The position numbers and the translations under genes are program-made. Of a stretch of DNA of 40,165 bases, positions 1-9,935 are shown in pieces. Numbering within the stretch: position 1 is the first letter of the stretch; every line of letters starts with the position of its first letter. Location of the stretch: NCBI GenBank assembly GCA_011523825.1, contig WTFX01000016.1, forward strand, positions 1 through 40,165, written 5' to 3'. The notes beneath the pieces were generated by a model. It saw only the letters and a list, made by a program, of their open reading frames with translations. It was not told where the DNA came from and ran no database searches. The DNA is from Microthrixaceae bacterium (GTDB lineage Bacteria > Actinomycetota > Acidimicrobiia > Acidimicrobiales > Poriferisodalaceae).

Positions 1-970
<970 letters not shown>

Positions 971-1006
971 TATCGGTACTCAGCCTCGAGGAAGCGCACC
1001 TCGGCA

Positions 1007-1031
1007 GTGCGCTGTGTTTGACGCAGCGCAC
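1007..1031 (+). other. 23S-5S spacer hairpin, probable rRNA processing stem
   Basis: In the roughly 120-nt spacer between 23S and 5S, the arms GTGCGCTG (1007-1014) and CAGCGCAC (1024-1031) are exact reverse complements around a 9-nt loop. Stems in this position in rRNA operons commonly serve as RNase III-type processing sites; that role is inferred. No tRNA is present in the spacer. Confidence 0.45.
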
Positions 1032-1093
1032 GGCACGACCGAGCGCTGTGCGTGCATCGCTGTGCAGTCTTCACCGGTCTGCACCGACAGATC

Positions 1094-1209
<116 letters not shown>

Positions 1210-1214
1210 ACCCT

Positions 1215-1246
1215 GAACCCCCGTCGTGTTTGCGGCGGGGGTTCTT
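1215..1246 (+). terminator. Rho-independent terminator of the rRNA operon
   Basis: A 12-bp stem with a single G-U pair (left arm 1215-1226, right arm 1233-1244) and a 6-nt loop TGTTTG, starting five bases after 5S. The stem is very GC rich (a run of five C pairs with five G). The following T tract is short, as is usual in high-GC actinobacteria. Confidence 0.85.
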
Positions 1247-1260
1247 CGCGTCTGGGGGCC

Positions 1261-1266
1261 TAGCCT
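1261..1266 (+). promoter_or_regulatory. Putative -10 box TAGCCT for leaderless TPR gene
   Basis: TAGCCT ends six bases before the GTG at 1273. This is the geometry of a leaderless actinobacterial promoter, in which transcription begins at the start codon. The same arrangement occurs at several other genes here. No -35 box is obvious. Confidence 0.4.
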
Positions 1267-1272
1267 CGAGGA

Positions 1273-2232
1273 GTGACGCAGAACCGGCGCCCGCCTCGCA
1301 AAGGTCCGTCTCGCAAGGGCCCCGCTCGGCGCCGTTCTGGCCCTCCGCGCCGGAACGACAAGCCGGTCGACGAGGTTGCAGAGCAGGCGGCTCGCAGGAC
1401 TGATTGGGGTGGCGTTGCTCGCAAGGGTGCATCGGTGCTCCGGCCGATCCCCGGCGCTGACCGAGGCGATGCCTACGCGGCGAAAGCACCGGAACGACGC
1501 AGTCCGCGACCGGAGCCGCCACAGGGGCCTCAGCGCGCGGAGCGTGCGCGCCCGGATGCGCAGCGCCGCCGCCGGCCGGGCGTACGGCTGGACGTTCCCC
1601 AGTTGGATCCGACCGGTCTGCACGGCATGCCCTCCGACGAGCAGCAGCGGCTGGCGCGGCGCCTGCGCGACGCAGGAGAGGACTTTCTGGCCGAACGATT
1701 CGGTGACGCGCACGTCATCCTGCGGCCTCTCGCATCCCGCTATGCAGCCGTCGCCGAGGTGCAGGAACTCTTCGGGCTGACGCTGTACCGGCTCGGCCGG
1801 TGGACTGCGGCATCGCACCGACTTGAGCAATACGAAGCGATGACCGGTGCCATCGACCAGCTGCCGGTGCTGGCGGACTGCTATCGGGCGCTCGGCCGGC
1901 TCAACGATGTGCATGACGTGTGGGACCGGTTGAGGCATGCTGATCCTGACGCCCAGACGATCACCGAGGGGCGCATCGTGGCCGCCGGGGCGCTGGCCGA
2001 CGAGGGTCGCCCACGCGACGCCATCCGCCTGCTCGAAGCCGGCCCGCTGCGACCCAAGCGCCCCAAAGAGCATCACCTCCGGTTGTGGTACGCGCTCGCG
2101 GATCTCTACGACCGTGTCGGGGATCTGCAGCGCGCCCGCCGCGGATTTGCACGGATTGCCGACGTCGAACCCGAGTTCGTGGATGTAGCTGACCGGCTGG
2201 CCGCGCTCGGCACCGCAGACACTGGGCACTAG
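1273..2232 (+). CDS. Tetratricopeptide-repeat protein with basic disordered N-terminus
   Basis: A 319-aa protein of unknown exact role. Residues 1 to about 110 are rich in Arg, Pro and Lys and look disordered. The rest is helical with TPR-like repeats (around VQELFGLTLYRLGRWTAA, VLADCYRALGRLNDV and LWYALADLYDRVGDLQRA). It resembles the TPR protein found a few genes upstream of tlyA in Streptomyces and mycobacteria; this is a resemblance from memory, not a search. The GTG start is chosen because TAGCCT sits six bases upstream, suggesting a leaderless mRNA. A GAGGA directly abutting the GTG is too close to act as a Shine-Dalgarno for it. The protein probably binds other proteins or RNA; no catalytic motif is visible. 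Confidence 0.75.
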   Translation: MTQNRRPPRKGPSRKGPARRRSGPPRRNDKPVDEVAEQAARRTDWGGVARKGASVLRPIPGADRGDAYAAKAPERRSPRPEPPQGPQRAERARPDAQRRRRPGVRLDVPQLDPTGLHGMPSDEQQRLARRLRDAGEDFLAERFGDAHVILRPLASRYAAVAEVQELFGLTLYRLGRWTAASHRLEQYEAMTGAIDQLPVLADCYRALGRLNDVHDVWDRLRHADPDAQTITEGRIVAAGALADEGRPRDAIRLLEAGPLRPKRPKEHHLRLWYALADLYDRVGDLQRARRGFARIADVEPEFVDVADRLAALGTADTGH

Positions 2233-2313
2233 GGGACAGGGCCGTAGCGGACAGCCGCCGCAAGGCCCGGCGGAAACCGGCTCGAATGGTCAGCCCTTCG
2301 CCACAAGCGCGCG

Positions 2314-2321
2314 GATAGAGT
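2314..2321 (+). promoter_or_regulatory. Possible -10 region upstream of fbaB
   Basis: GATAGAGT contains TAGAGT at 2316-2321 in the 172-bp gap before fbaB. If used, it would give a 5' leader of about 75 nt, unlike the leaderless genes nearby. There is no convincing -35 box and only a weak GAGG (2387-2390) before the GTG. Confidence 0.25.
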
Positions 2322-2404
2322 GAATCCGTCATTCGGCGTGCGCCGCCCCCAGTACCAGCCCTCAGTACCGGTGCCGCCAGACAACGCGAGGCAAGCGGTA
2401 CATC

Positions 2405-3463
2405 GTGACCACCGACATTGTGCGCCTGCTGGGCGAGCAGGCCTCTTATCTGCTGGACCACAAGTGCGAAGGCATCGGGCGCGACTTGCTCACCCTGCCC
2501 GGGCCCGAATTTGTGACCGATGTCGTAGCCGGCACCGACCGTTCCCCGCAGGTCATGCGGAGCCTCCAGTCGCTGTTCGACCACGGTCGCCTCGGCGGCA
2601 CCGGTTACGTTTCCATCCTTCCGGTGGACCAAGGAATCGAGCACTCGGGTGCCGCGTCGTTCGCGCCGAACCCGATCTACTTCGATCCGGCCTCCATCGT
2701 GGAGTTGGCAGTCGAGGGCGGCTGCAATGCCGTGGCCACGACCTTCGGCGTACTTGGAGCGGTTTCCCGCCGCTACGCCCACCGCATCCCGCTCATCGTC
2801 AAGGTCAACCACAATGAGTTGTTGACCTACCCGGCCAAGTACGACCAGATCATGTTCGGCTCGGTCCAGCGAGCGCATGAGCTCGGAGCTGCCGGCGTCG
2901 GCGCGACGATCTACTTCGGCTCGGCCGAGAGCGGCCGCCAGATCACTGAAGTGGCATCGGCATTCGAGGAAGCGCACCGCCTCGGCATGTTCACCGTGCT
3001 GTGGTGCTACCTGCGCAACCCCGGCATCAATGTCGAGGGGGTCGACAACCATGTGGCGGCAGATGCCACCGGACAAGCCAATCACATCGGCGTGACGATC
3101 GAGGCCGACATCATCAAGCAGAAGCTGCCTGAGCACAACGGCGCCTTCGTCTCTGTGCCGGGATTCGGCAAGACGCACGCTGCGGTGTATGACCAGCTGA
3201 CGACGGACCATCCGGTGGACTTGTGCCGCTGGCAGGTGGCGAATTGCTTCATGGGACGCGTCGGGCTCATCAACTCCGGCGGCGCCAGTTCTGGAGCCAC
3301 CGATTTGGCCGAAGCCGTCACCACCGCAGTGGTCAACAAGCGAGCCGGCGGGATCGGGCTCATCTCCGGGCGCAAGGCGTTCCAGCGGCCGATGGCCGAA
3401 GGCGTCGAACTGCTGGGCGCCATCCAGGACGTCTATTTGGATCAGGCGGTGACCATCGCCTGA
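2405..3463 (+). CDS. fbaB: Fructose-bisphosphate aldolase, class I (DhnA/FbaB type)
   Basis: Interconverts fructose 1,6-bisphosphate with glyceraldehyde-3-phosphate and dihydroxyacetone phosphate through a Schiff base, without metal. At 352 aa it matches the E. coli FbaB length (350 aa) and aligns along the whole chain: [14 protein letters not shown] at the N-terminus, [15 protein letters not shown] near residue 70-80, [35 protein letters not shown] (K238 or K240, the Schiff-base lysine region), [15 protein letters not shown], and the C-terminal [15 protein letters not shown] against E. coli's NAVQDVYLDSKITIA. The start is a GTG with only a weak ribosome site, so the exact N-terminus rests on the alignment. 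The gene lies 110 bp upstream of korA in the same direction, but korA has its own probable promoter. Confidence 0.95.
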   Translation: MTTDIVRLLGEQASYLLDHKCEGIGRDLLTLPGPEFVTDVVAGTDRSPQVMRSLQSLFDHGRLGGTGYVSILPVDQGIEHSGAASFAPNPIYFDPASIVELAVEGGCNAVATTFGVLGAVSRRYAHRIPLIVKVNHNELLTYPAKYDQIMFGSVQRAHELGAAGVGATIYFGSAESGRQITEVASAFEEAHRLGMFTVLWCYLRNPGINVEGVDNHVAADATGQANHIGVTIEADIIKQKLPEHNGAFVSVPGFGKTHAAVYDQLTTDHPVDLCRWQVANCFMGRVGLINSGGASSGATDLAEAVTTAVVNKRAGGIGLISGRKAFQRPMAEGVELLGAIQDVYLDQAVTIA

Positions 3464-3501
3464 GGCGTGATCCGACCCGGCTGCATCCATCCAGCCGCGG
3501 C

Positions 3502-3507
3502 TAGCGT
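3502..3507 (+). promoter_or_regulatory. Possible -10 box TAGCGT upstream of korA
   Basis: TAGCGT lies 66 bp before the korA start, in the 110-bp gap after fbaB. It would give a leader of about 60 nt that carries a full Shine-Dalgarno, AGGAGGA at 3564-3570. korA is therefore an SD-led gene, in contrast to the leaderless starts elsewhere in the window. Confidence 0.3.
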
Positions 3508-3573
3508 GGTCGCCTGGAGCGACCGCAAAACCCCGGCTCCGAAACTGCGGGCCGTCTCCCTCCAGGAGGAACT

Positions 3574-5454
3574 GTGACCGACACCGCATCGCGCGAACTG
3601 CCGCTGCAGGAGATCGACGAGGTCATCATTCGCTTCGCCGGCGACTCCGGCGATGGCATGCAGCTCACCGGTGACCAATTCACGAGCATCTCCGCTGCGC
3701 TGGGCAACGATCTGTCCACGCTGCCGGAATTCCCCGCCGAGATCCGTGCCCCGCAAGGGACGCTCGCCGGTGTCTCGGCGTTCCAGGTGCGCATCTCCGA
3801 CTTCGACATCACCACCCCGGGCGATGCCCCGACGGTGCTGGTGGCGATGAACCCGGCGGCGCTCAAGGCGCAGCTGCACAACCTTGCGCAGGGCGGCGCG
3901 CTCATCTTGAACACCGATGCCTTCAACGACCGCAACCTGGAGAAGGCCGGTTACTCGAGCAATCCGCTCGATGACGGCACGCTGGACGATTACCGCTCGT
4001 ACCCGGTGCCGATGAGCCAGATCACCCGGGACGCCGTGGCCGAGCACGGCGTCAAGCCACGGGACGCGGAACGCTCCAAGAACTTCTTCGCGCTCGGCCT
4101 GGTCTCGTGGATGTACACCCGCCCGGTCGAGCCGACGCTCGAGTTCATCAATACCAAGTTCCGGGGCCGCGAACAGGTCATCAATGCCAATACAGCGGCG
4201 TTCAAGGCCGGCTACAACTTCGGCGAGACAGCCGAGATCTTCGAGGCCCACTACGAGGTGAAGCCCGCCCCGCTGGCACCTGGCGAGTACACCAACGTGA
4301 ACGGGAATACGGCGCTGGCATGGGGCTGCGTCGTGGCGGGCCAGCTCGCGCGCTTGCCGGTATTCCTCGGCTCGTACCCCATCACGCCGGCCTCGGACAT
4401 CCTGCACGAAATGTCGCTCAAGAAGAACTTCGGCGTGCGGACGTTCCAAGCCGAAGACGAGATCGCTGCTGCTGCGTCAGCAGTGGGGGCGGCTTTCGGC
4501 GGAGCGCTGGCCTTTACGTCCACATCGGGGCCCGGCCTGGCGCTGAAGGGCGAGACGCTCAGCCTCGCAGTGAGCCTCGAGCTCCCGATGGTGGTGCTCG
4601 ACATCCAGCGCGGCGGCCCATCGACGGGCTTGCCGACGAAGCCCGAGCAGGCAGATCTGATGATGGCCATGTACGGGCGACATTCAGAGTCGCCGCTGCC
4701 GGTCGTGGCGCCGCGCAGCCCCGCGGACTGCTTTGACATTGCGATCGAGGCATCTCGCATCGCGCTGAAGTACCGGACGCCAGTCATCGTGCTGTCCGAC
4801 GGGTACCTGGCGAACAGCTCCGAGCCATGGCTGCTGCCTGAAGTCGATGAGCTGCCGGACATCGGCGTCGATTTCGCGACAGAGTTCAACGGCACCAACG
4901 AGGACGGCGACGGCATCTTCCTGCCGTACCTGCGGGATCCCGACACGCTGGCTCGCCCGTGGGCCATTCCCGGCACGCCCGGCCTGATGCACCGGGTCGG
5001 CGGCATCGAGAAGGAGGACGGCACCGGCAACATCTCATACGAGCCCGAGAACCACCAGCTGATGATCGATCTGCGGCAGGCAAAGATCGACGGCGTCGAT
5101 GTCCCCGATGTCGAGGTCGCCGGCGATGCAGACGCCGATCTCGTGGTGCTGGGCTGGGGCTCCACATGGGGTGCCATCGACGCGGCTGCAGGACGGCTGC
5201 GCGAGGCCGGTTTCGAGGTGGCGCATGTGCACCTGCGGCACCTCAATCCGCTGCCTGCGAATCTCGGCGACGTGCTGCGTCGCTACCGGGCGGTGGTGTG
5301 TCCCGAGATGAACAAGGGGCAGCTGTGCGATCTGGTGCGGGCGAAGTATCTGATCGATGTCGAGCACATCGGCAAGATCGACGGCGTGCCGTTCACCACC
5401 GGCGAGGTGACCTCAGCAGTTCGCAAGCGCCTGGAGGAGCTGGCAGGCAGCTAG
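3574..5454 (+). CDS. korA: 2-oxoacid:ferredoxin oxidoreductase, gamma-alpha fused subunit (KorA)
   Basis: Large subunit of an enzyme that oxidatively decarboxylates a 2-oxoacid, most likely 2-oxoglutarate, to its CoA thioester while reducing ferredoxin. At 626 aa it has the actinobacterial layout. An N-terminal gamma domain (about 15-200, beginning IRFAGDSGDGMQLTGDQF) is followed by a pyrimidine-binding alpha domain (about 240-450). That domain contains YPITPASDILHEMS, FQAEDEIAAAASAVGAAFGG, STSGPGLALKGE and QRGGPSTGLPTKPEQ. A C-terminal transketolase-like domain follows (WGSTWGAIDAA ... HLNPLP ... EMNKGQL). It resembles the KorAB pair of Mycobacterium tuberculosis. The start is the GTG preceded by AGGAGGA with three bases of spacing. 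Substrate choice cannot be proven from sequence alone; pyruvate is the alternative. Confidence 0.93.
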   Translation: MTDTASRELPLQEIDEVIIRFAGDSGDGMQLTGDQFTSISAALGNDLSTLPEFPAEIRAPQGTLAGVSAFQVRISDFDITTPGDAPTVLVAMNPAALKAQLHNLAQGGALILNTDAFNDRNLEKAGYSSNPLDDGTLDDYRSYPVPMSQITRDAVAEHGVKPRDAERSKNFFALGLVSWMYTRPVEPTLEFINTKFRGREQVINANTAAFKAGYNFGETAEIFEAHYEVKPAPLAPGEYTNVNGNTALAWGCVVAGQLARLPVFLGSYPITPASDILHEMSLKKNFGVRTFQAEDEIAAAASAVGAAFGGALAFTSTSGPGLALKGETLSLAVSLELPMVVLDIQRGGPSTGLPTKPEQADLMMAMYGRHSESPLPVVAPRSPADCFDIAIEASRIALKYRTPVIVLSDGYLANSSEPWLLPEVDELPDIGVDFATEFNGTNEDGDGIFLPYLRDPDTLARPWAIPGTPGLMHRVGGIEKEDGTGNISYEPENHQLMIDLRQAKIDGVDVPDVEVAGDADADLVVLGWGSTWGAIDAAAGRLREAGFEVAHVHLRHLNPLPANLGDVLRRYRAVVCPEMNKGQLCDLVRAKYLIDVEHIGKIDGVPFTTGEVTSAVRKRLEELAGS

Positions 5455-5518
5455 GCGCCGGCGAGACGATGAACAACGAGTCCAAGACCAGCGAGTACAG
5501 ACAGAGGCCAACAGCACG

Positions 5519-6538
5519 ATGACCGACACCTCGATCACGCCGACCACACAGCCCGGAGACTGGGCCTCCGACCAGGAGGTCCGCTGGTGCCCGGGCTGCG
5601 GCGACTACTCCATCCTCACGGCGATGCGGATGCTGATGCCGAGCCTCGGCACCGAACCGCACAACACGGTGTTCGTGTCAGGCATCGGCTGCGCTGCCCG
5701 GTTCCCTTACTACATGAACTCCTACGGCGTGCACGGCATCCATGGCCGAGCACCCGCCATCGCCACCGGTTTGGCCATGGCCCGGCCGGATCTCGACGTC
5801 TGGGTGATCGGCGGTGACGGTGACATGCTGTCGATCGGCGGCAATCACCTGATCCACGCATTGCGCCGCAACGTCAAGATCAAAGTGCTGCTGTTCAACA
5901 ACCAGATCTACGGCCTGACCAAGGGCCAGTTCAGCCCCACGAGCGAGATCGGCAAGGTCACGAAGAGCTCGCCGATGGGCTCGCTCGACGCGCCGTTCAA
6001 CCCGCTTGCTGTGGCGCTCGGCGCCGAGGCGTCGTTCGTGGCACGCACACACGACATGGACCGCCAGCACATGATGGAGACCTTCCGGCGGGCGCATGAG
6101 CACGACGGCGCCGCGTTCGTGGAGGTGTTCCAGAACTGCAACGTCTTCAATGACGGGGCCTTCGAAGGGGTCACCAAGAAGCAGAACCGCGATGCCAACC
6201 TCATCCCGCTGGCGCACGGCGAGCCCATTCGCTTCGGAGCCGACGGCGAGTTCGGGGTCATCGACGAGTCGGGCTGCGCCCGGGTTGTGCACACCTCCGA
6301 CGTGGACACCGACGAATTGCTCACTCATGACGAGACGAAGCACGATCCCTCGACAGCGTTCATGCTGGCGCGTCTCGCGCGCGGGCCGTTTGAGCCCACA
6401 CCGATCGGTGTGTTCCGCGCCGTGCGGCGCAGCGAGTACGCCATGGCCTCCACCCGGCAGCTGGCGGCGGCTCAACAGAAGCAGGGCGCCGCTGACATCG
6501 CGCAGCTGCTGCGCTCACGCGGCACCTGGTACGTCTGA
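5519..6538 (+). CDS. korB: 2-oxoacid:ferredoxin oxidoreductase, beta subunit (KorB)
   Basis: Thiamine-diphosphate-binding partner of KorA, 339 aa. Four cysteines suited to a [4Fe-4S] cluster are visible: C24 and C27 in RWCPGCGDYS, C58 in GIGCAARFP and C207 in QNCNVF. The TPP/Mg motif GGDGDMLSIGGNHLIHALRR lies near residue 98-117, followed by LLFNNQIYGLTKGQFSPTS. There is no separate ferredoxin-type domain, so electrons must leave to a free ferredoxin. It lies 64 bp downstream of korA, with only a weak AGAGG before the ATG. Confidence 0.94.
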   Translation: MTDTSITPTTQPGDWASDQEVRWCPGCGDYSILTAMRMLMPSLGTEPHNTVFVSGIGCAARFPYYMNSYGVHGIHGRAPAIATGLAMARPDLDVWVIGGDGDMLSIGGNHLIHALRRNVKIKVLLFNNQIYGLTKGQFSPTSEIGKVTKSSPMGSLDAPFNPLAVALGAEASFVARTHDMDRQHMMETFRRAHEHDGAAFVEVFQNCNVFNDGAFEGVTKKQNRDANLIPLAHGEPIRFGADGEFGVIDESGCARVVHTSDVDTDELLTHDETKHDPSTAFMLARLARGPFEPTPIGVFRAVRRSEYAMASTRQLAAAQQKQGAADIAQLLRSRGTWYV

Positions 6539-6587
6539 GAACACCTCCTTCGTCGCGTAAACGACTGCGGTGCGCCGTGGGCGCGCT

Positions 6588-6595
6588 GGTACTTT
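6588..6595 (+). promoter_or_regulatory. Leaderless promoter GGTACTTT of tlyA
   Basis: The -10 TACTTT (6590-6595) is followed by seven bases and then ATG at 6603. Transcription starting at the usual distance would begin at or next to the A of the start codon. There is no Shine-Dalgarno before this ATG, which supports a leaderless mRNA and fixes the start. Confidence 0.6.
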
Positions 6596-6602
6596 CGGCT
6601 GC

Positions 6603-7463
6603 ATGAACGCCGCCCGGCGACGCTTGGACAATGAGCTCGTGCGCCGTTGCATGGCCTCATCTCGCGCTGCGGCGCAAGCACTCATCTCGGACGGCCGGGT
6701 TCTCGTGGGCGGATCGGTCGCGCAGAAGGCGTCCCGCATGGTGTCGGCTGCCGAGCCGGTCCAGCTCAGCGGCGAGCCGGCTCGGTTCGTGTCACGCGGC
6801 GGAGAGAAGCTGGATGCTGCGCTGAACGAATTCGGGGTCGCCGTGGTGGGGCGGCGCGCCGTCGATGCCGGCGCTTCGACGGGCGGTTTCACCGATTGCC
6901 TGCTGCAGCGGGGTGCTGCGGAAGTCGTCGCGATCGATGTCGGCTGGGGACAGCTCGATGCTCGCCTCCGGGCCGACGCCCGCGTCACCGTGCGGGAACG
7001 GTGCAATATACGACTCATTGGACCCTCCGACATCGGCGGCCCCGCAGACATCACCACCGCCGATCTGTCGTTCATCTCGCTGCGCACGGTGATGGCGAAC
7101 CTCGCGGCGTGCACGGCGCGACGCGGGGAAGCCGTGCTGCTTGCCAAGCCGCAGTTCGAAGCCGGCCGGCGCGAGGCCTCGCGCGGCAAGGGAGTAGTAC
7201 GCGACCCTGACGTGTGGCGGCGGGTGCTCGGCGACGTGGCATCGAGCGCGTCCCGTCATGGTCTCGCGCCCGCTGGTATCACCGCATCGCCGTTGCGAGG
7301 AGCCGCCGGCAATGTCGAGTTCTTCGTGCACTGCCGTCGTGCTGCCGATCACGAATGCCAACCGCCCGTAGGTGCGGGGTCCGAGTCGTTCGATCTCGAC
7401 AGCGCAATAGACATGGCAATCGAGACTGCACTCGGCGCTTCTTCTGAGGGGGCATCGGCATGA
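6603..7463 (+). CDS. tlyA: TlyA, 16S/23S rRNA 2'-O-ribose methyltransferase
   Basis: In known members, TlyA uses S-adenosylmethionine to methylate C1409 of 16S and C1920 of 23S rRNA, which supports capreomycin sensitivity. This 286-aa protein has an S4 RNA-binding domain at residues 1-65 (RRLDNELVRRCMASSRAAAQALISDG) and an FtsJ-like methyltransferase domain. The latter contains RFVSRGGEKLDAAL, the SAM loop VDAGASTGGFTDCLL, TADLSFISLR (catalytic region) and AVLLAKPQFEAGR. The start at 6603 is preferred over a GTG at 6570 because 6570 falls upstream of the probable promoter and adds residues absent from the family. The gene overlaps nadK by ATGA, so the two are translationally coupled. Confidence 0.95.
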   Translation: MNAARRRLDNELVRRCMASSRAAAQALISDGRVLVGGSVAQKASRMVSAAEPVQLSGEPARFVSRGGEKLDAALNEFGVAVVGRRAVDAGASTGGFTDCLLQRGAAEVVAIDVGWGQLDARLRADARVTVRERCNIRLIGPSDIGGPADITTADLSFISLRTVMANLAACTARRGEAVLLAKPQFEAGRREASRGKGVVRDPDVWRRVLGDVASSASRHGLAPAGITASPLRGAAGNVEFFVHCRRAADHECQPPVGAGSESFDLDSAIDMAIETALGASSEGASA

Positions 7464-8332
7464 GCGACGTGCTGATCATCGCCCACGCCGAGCGCGCGGA
7501 GGCCCTGACGGCTTCAAAACAGCTGGTGGCATGGCTCGAGGGTGAGGGTCACGGCGTGGAAATGGGCGGCGTGGAGGCCATGGCGATCGGTCGCCCTGAG
7601 CTGGGCGTCGACGAGCCGATCCGAACCGTCCCGGATCTCGCCGTGAGCATCGGCGGCGACGGCACCATGCTGCGCTCGTTCGACCTGGTTGCAGCGGCGG
7701 GCGTGCCGGTACTCGGCGTCAACGTGGGCCACCTCGGCTACCTGACCGAATTCGAGCCGGCGCAGCTCACCGACATGGTCGCTGCTGCGCTCGGGGGTTC
7801 CTTGGACGTCTCGGAGCGGATGATGGTCAGCGCACGCGTGCGCCCTAGTGCGGGCAACGATCGCGACGACAGCGACGAGGAGGTGGCGTGGACCGGGCTG
7901 AATGAGGTCGTGCTCGAGAAACGCGATCCGGGGCACACGGTCAGGTTGGAAGTGTGGCTCGACGGAGATGTGTTCGCGACCTACGCCGCAGACGGCCTCA
8001 TAGTCTCCACGCCGACGGGTTCCACGGCGTACAGCCTCTCAGCAGGGGGTGCTGTGGTAGCGCCCACGCACTCGTCGTTGCAGGTCACTCCGGTTGCGCC
8101 GCACATGCTCTTCGACCGTTCGCTGGTGCTGCCGCCCGACACCGAGATCGGCATCCGGGTGATCAGCGAACGGCCGGCGCTCGCCGCTGTGGATGGGCGC
8201 TCGGCCAGCTTGCTGGCGACCGGCGACGAACTCGTTGTGACGCGCGCTCCGTACGACGCACGGTTCGTCACCGCTGGCGGCGGCAGCTTTCATCGCGTGC
8301 TGAAGCACAAGTTCGGCCTCAAGGATCGCTGA
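7460..8332 (+). CDS. nadK: NAD kinase
   Basis: Phosphorylates NAD+ to NADP+ using ATP or polyphosphate in the cytoplasm. At 290 aa it has the GGDGT motif at residues 65-69, followed by MLRSFD, VNVGHLGYLTEFEP, the NE motif in GLNEVVLEKRDPGHT, and the signature DGLIVSTPTGSTAYSLSAGG near residue 180. It starts within the stop of tlyA (ATGA) and its stop shares one base with the start of recN (TGATG). The order tlyA-nadK-recN is conserved in actinobacteria. Confidence 0.96.
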   Translation: MSDVLIIAHAERAEALTASKQLVAWLEGEGHGVEMGGVEAMAIGRPELGVDEPIRTVPDLAVSIGGDGTMLRSFDLVAAAGVPVLGVNVGHLGYLTEFEPAQLTDMVAAALGGSLDVSERMMVSARVRPSAGNDRDDSDEEVAWTGLNEVVLEKRDPGHTVRLEVWLDGDVFATYAADGLIVSTPTGSTAYSLSAGGAVVAPTHSSLQVTPVAPHMLFDRSLVLPPDTEIGIRVISERPALAAVDGRSASLLATGDELVVTRAPYDARFVTAGGGSFHRVLKHKFGLKDR

Positions 8333-9933
8333 TGCTCGTCGAGCTGGCGGTGCACGATCTTGGCGTCATCTCACATGCCAACTTGGTGCTCGGCGCAGGC
8401 ATGACGGCGCTGACTGGCGAGACGGGCGCCGGCAAGACGCTGGTGGTGCAGGCGGTGCAGCTGCTGATGGGCGGGCGTGCAGATCCCGCGATGGTGCGCA
8501 CTGGTGCAGTCGAAGCAGTTGTCGAGGGCAGGTTCGTGCACGACGACGGGCCCGAGCGCGTGCTGCGCCGTGTGATCCCAGCATCCGGTCGCAGCCGCGC
8601 CTACGTGGACGGCGGAATGGCCTCGGCGGCAGAGCTTGCAGAGCTCGGGTCCGGGCTTGTCGACCTGCACGGGCAGCACCAGCACCAATCGCTGTTGCGC
8701 GCTCGGACCCAGCGTGAGGCGCTCGATCGCTGGGGCGGTATCGATGTGCGCCCGCTGGCGGCGGCGCGTGACGAACTGAGAGCGCTCACGGAAAACCTGA
8801 CCGCACTCGGCGGTGACGCGCGAGCAAGGGCGCAAGAGATCGATCTCTTGCGCTATCAGGTGGACGAGATCGCATCGGCGCAGCTGGACGACCCTGACGA
8901 ATTGAGCTGGATCGCCGAGCGCGAGGACCTGCTGGCCGATGCAGCAGCTGTCCTCGCGGACGGTCACGCGGCTCGTCAAGCACTCGCAGGAGACGAGGGC
9001 GCAATCGACATGCTGGGCGCTGCGGTGGCATTGCTGGCCGCCCGGAAGGCGTTCGCTCCGGTGAGCGACCGTCTGGGTGCAGTGGCCGCAGAATTGGATG
9101 ACACCGTTGCGGAGCTGAGAGGTGTGCTCGACACGATCGAGGACGACCCGCAGGCGCTGGCCGACGTCCGTGCCAGGCACCAGCTTCTGCGCGAGCTGAC
9201 CCGCAAGTACGGCGACACGCTCGCCGATGTGAGCGCGTTCGGTGCCCAGGCAGCAGAGCGTCTGTCGCAGCTTGAACGCCACACCGAGCTGGCCGCCGAG
9301 CTGGAAGCTGGCATCGAAGCGGCGCAACGCCATGTCCAAGCCGAGGCTCGCGCTGTGGCTACGGCCCGCCAAGCAGCTGCACCTGGCCTCGCCGCTGCGG
9401 TGAGCGAGCACTTGGCGTCGTTGGCGTTGGCAGGCGGCACGCTCGACGTCAGCGTCACCGGCGAGGCGCCGAGCGACAGCGTCGAACTGCTCTTCAGCGC
9501 CAATCGGGGTGCAGGGCCCGGCTCGCTGTCGAAGGTCGCATCGGGCGGCGAGCTGGCTCGCGTCATGCTGGCGTTGCGGCTCGTGCTGACCGCCGGTCCG
9601 CCCACCCTGGTGTTCGACGAGGTTGACGCCGGCATCGGCGGCGAGACTGCAGTTGCCGTCGGTCAGGCGCTGGCTTCGCTGGCCAGCCAGCACCAGGTGC
9701 TGGTGGTCACGCATCTCCCTCAGGTCGCAGCATTCGCACACCACCAAGTGGCCGTTCGAAAGACCGACGACGGCAACGCCGTGGAGTCAGACCTCGTCGC
9801 CGTGACGGGACCGGATCGCGTCAGCGAGCTGGCGCGGATGCTCGCGGGCCAGCCTGCTTGGTCGAGCGGCCGCCAGCACGCGACTGAATTGCTGGAGGTG
9901 GCCGCCGCAGCGCGGGGCGGCACCCGGGAGTGA
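8332..9933 (+). CDS. recN: DNA repair protein RecN
   Basis: An SMC-like ATPase that acts at double-strand breaks. The 533-aa chain has Walker A GETGAGKT at residues 29-36 and LHGQHQHQSLLR near residue 115. Long coiled-coil arms run from about 150 to 370. Near the C-terminus are the ABC signature region SKVASGGELARVMLALR and Walker B with D429 and E430 (LVFDEVDAGIGG), then a VVTHLPQVAAFA switch. The ATG overlaps the nadK stop by one base (TGATG). The frame stays open for 126 codons upstream, inside nadK, but that extension does not resemble RecN and is rejected. Confidence 0.96.
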   Translation: MLVELAVHDLGVISHANLVLGAGMTALTGETGAGKTLVVQAVQLLMGGRADPAMVRTGAVEAVVEGRFVHDDGPERVLRRVIPASGRSRAYVDGGMASAAELAELGSGLVDLHGQHQHQSLLRARTQREALDRWGGIDVRPLAAARDELRALTENLTALGGDARARAQEIDLLRYQVDEIASAQLDDPDELSWIAEREDLLADAAAVLADGHAARQALAGDEGAIDMLGAAVALLAARKAFAPVSDRLGAVAAELDDTVAELRGVLDTIEDDPQALADVRARHQLLRELTRKYGDTLADVSAFGAQAAERLSQLERHTELAAELEAGIEAAQRHVQAEARAVATARQAAAPGLAAAVSEHLASLALAGGTLDVSVTGEAPSDSVELLFSANRGAGPGSLSKVASGGELARVMLALRLVLTAGPPTLVFDEVDAGIGGETAVAVGQALASLASQHQVLVVTHLPQVAAFAHHQVAVRKTDDGNAVESDLVAVTGPDRVSELARMLAGQPAWSSGRQHATELLEVAAAARGGTRE

Positions 9934-9935
9934 GC

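Noticed and set aside
1961..3589. A 542-codon open frame on the minus strand across fbaB
   Set aside because: It is the antisense of a clear aldolase, has no recognisable domains and reflects GC-biased third positions; other long minus-strand frames (for example 9720-11135, 24696-27062 and 37336-38760) are rejected for the same reason.
6570..6602. A longer TlyA starting at GTG 6570
   Set aside because: It would start upstream of the probable promoter GGTACTTT and adds residues not typical of TlyA.
7954..8331. A 126-codon upstream extension of the recN frame
   Set aside because: It lies wholly inside nadK in another frame, does not resemble RecN, and the RecN N-terminus MLVELAVHDLG begins at 8332 with a TGATG overlap.
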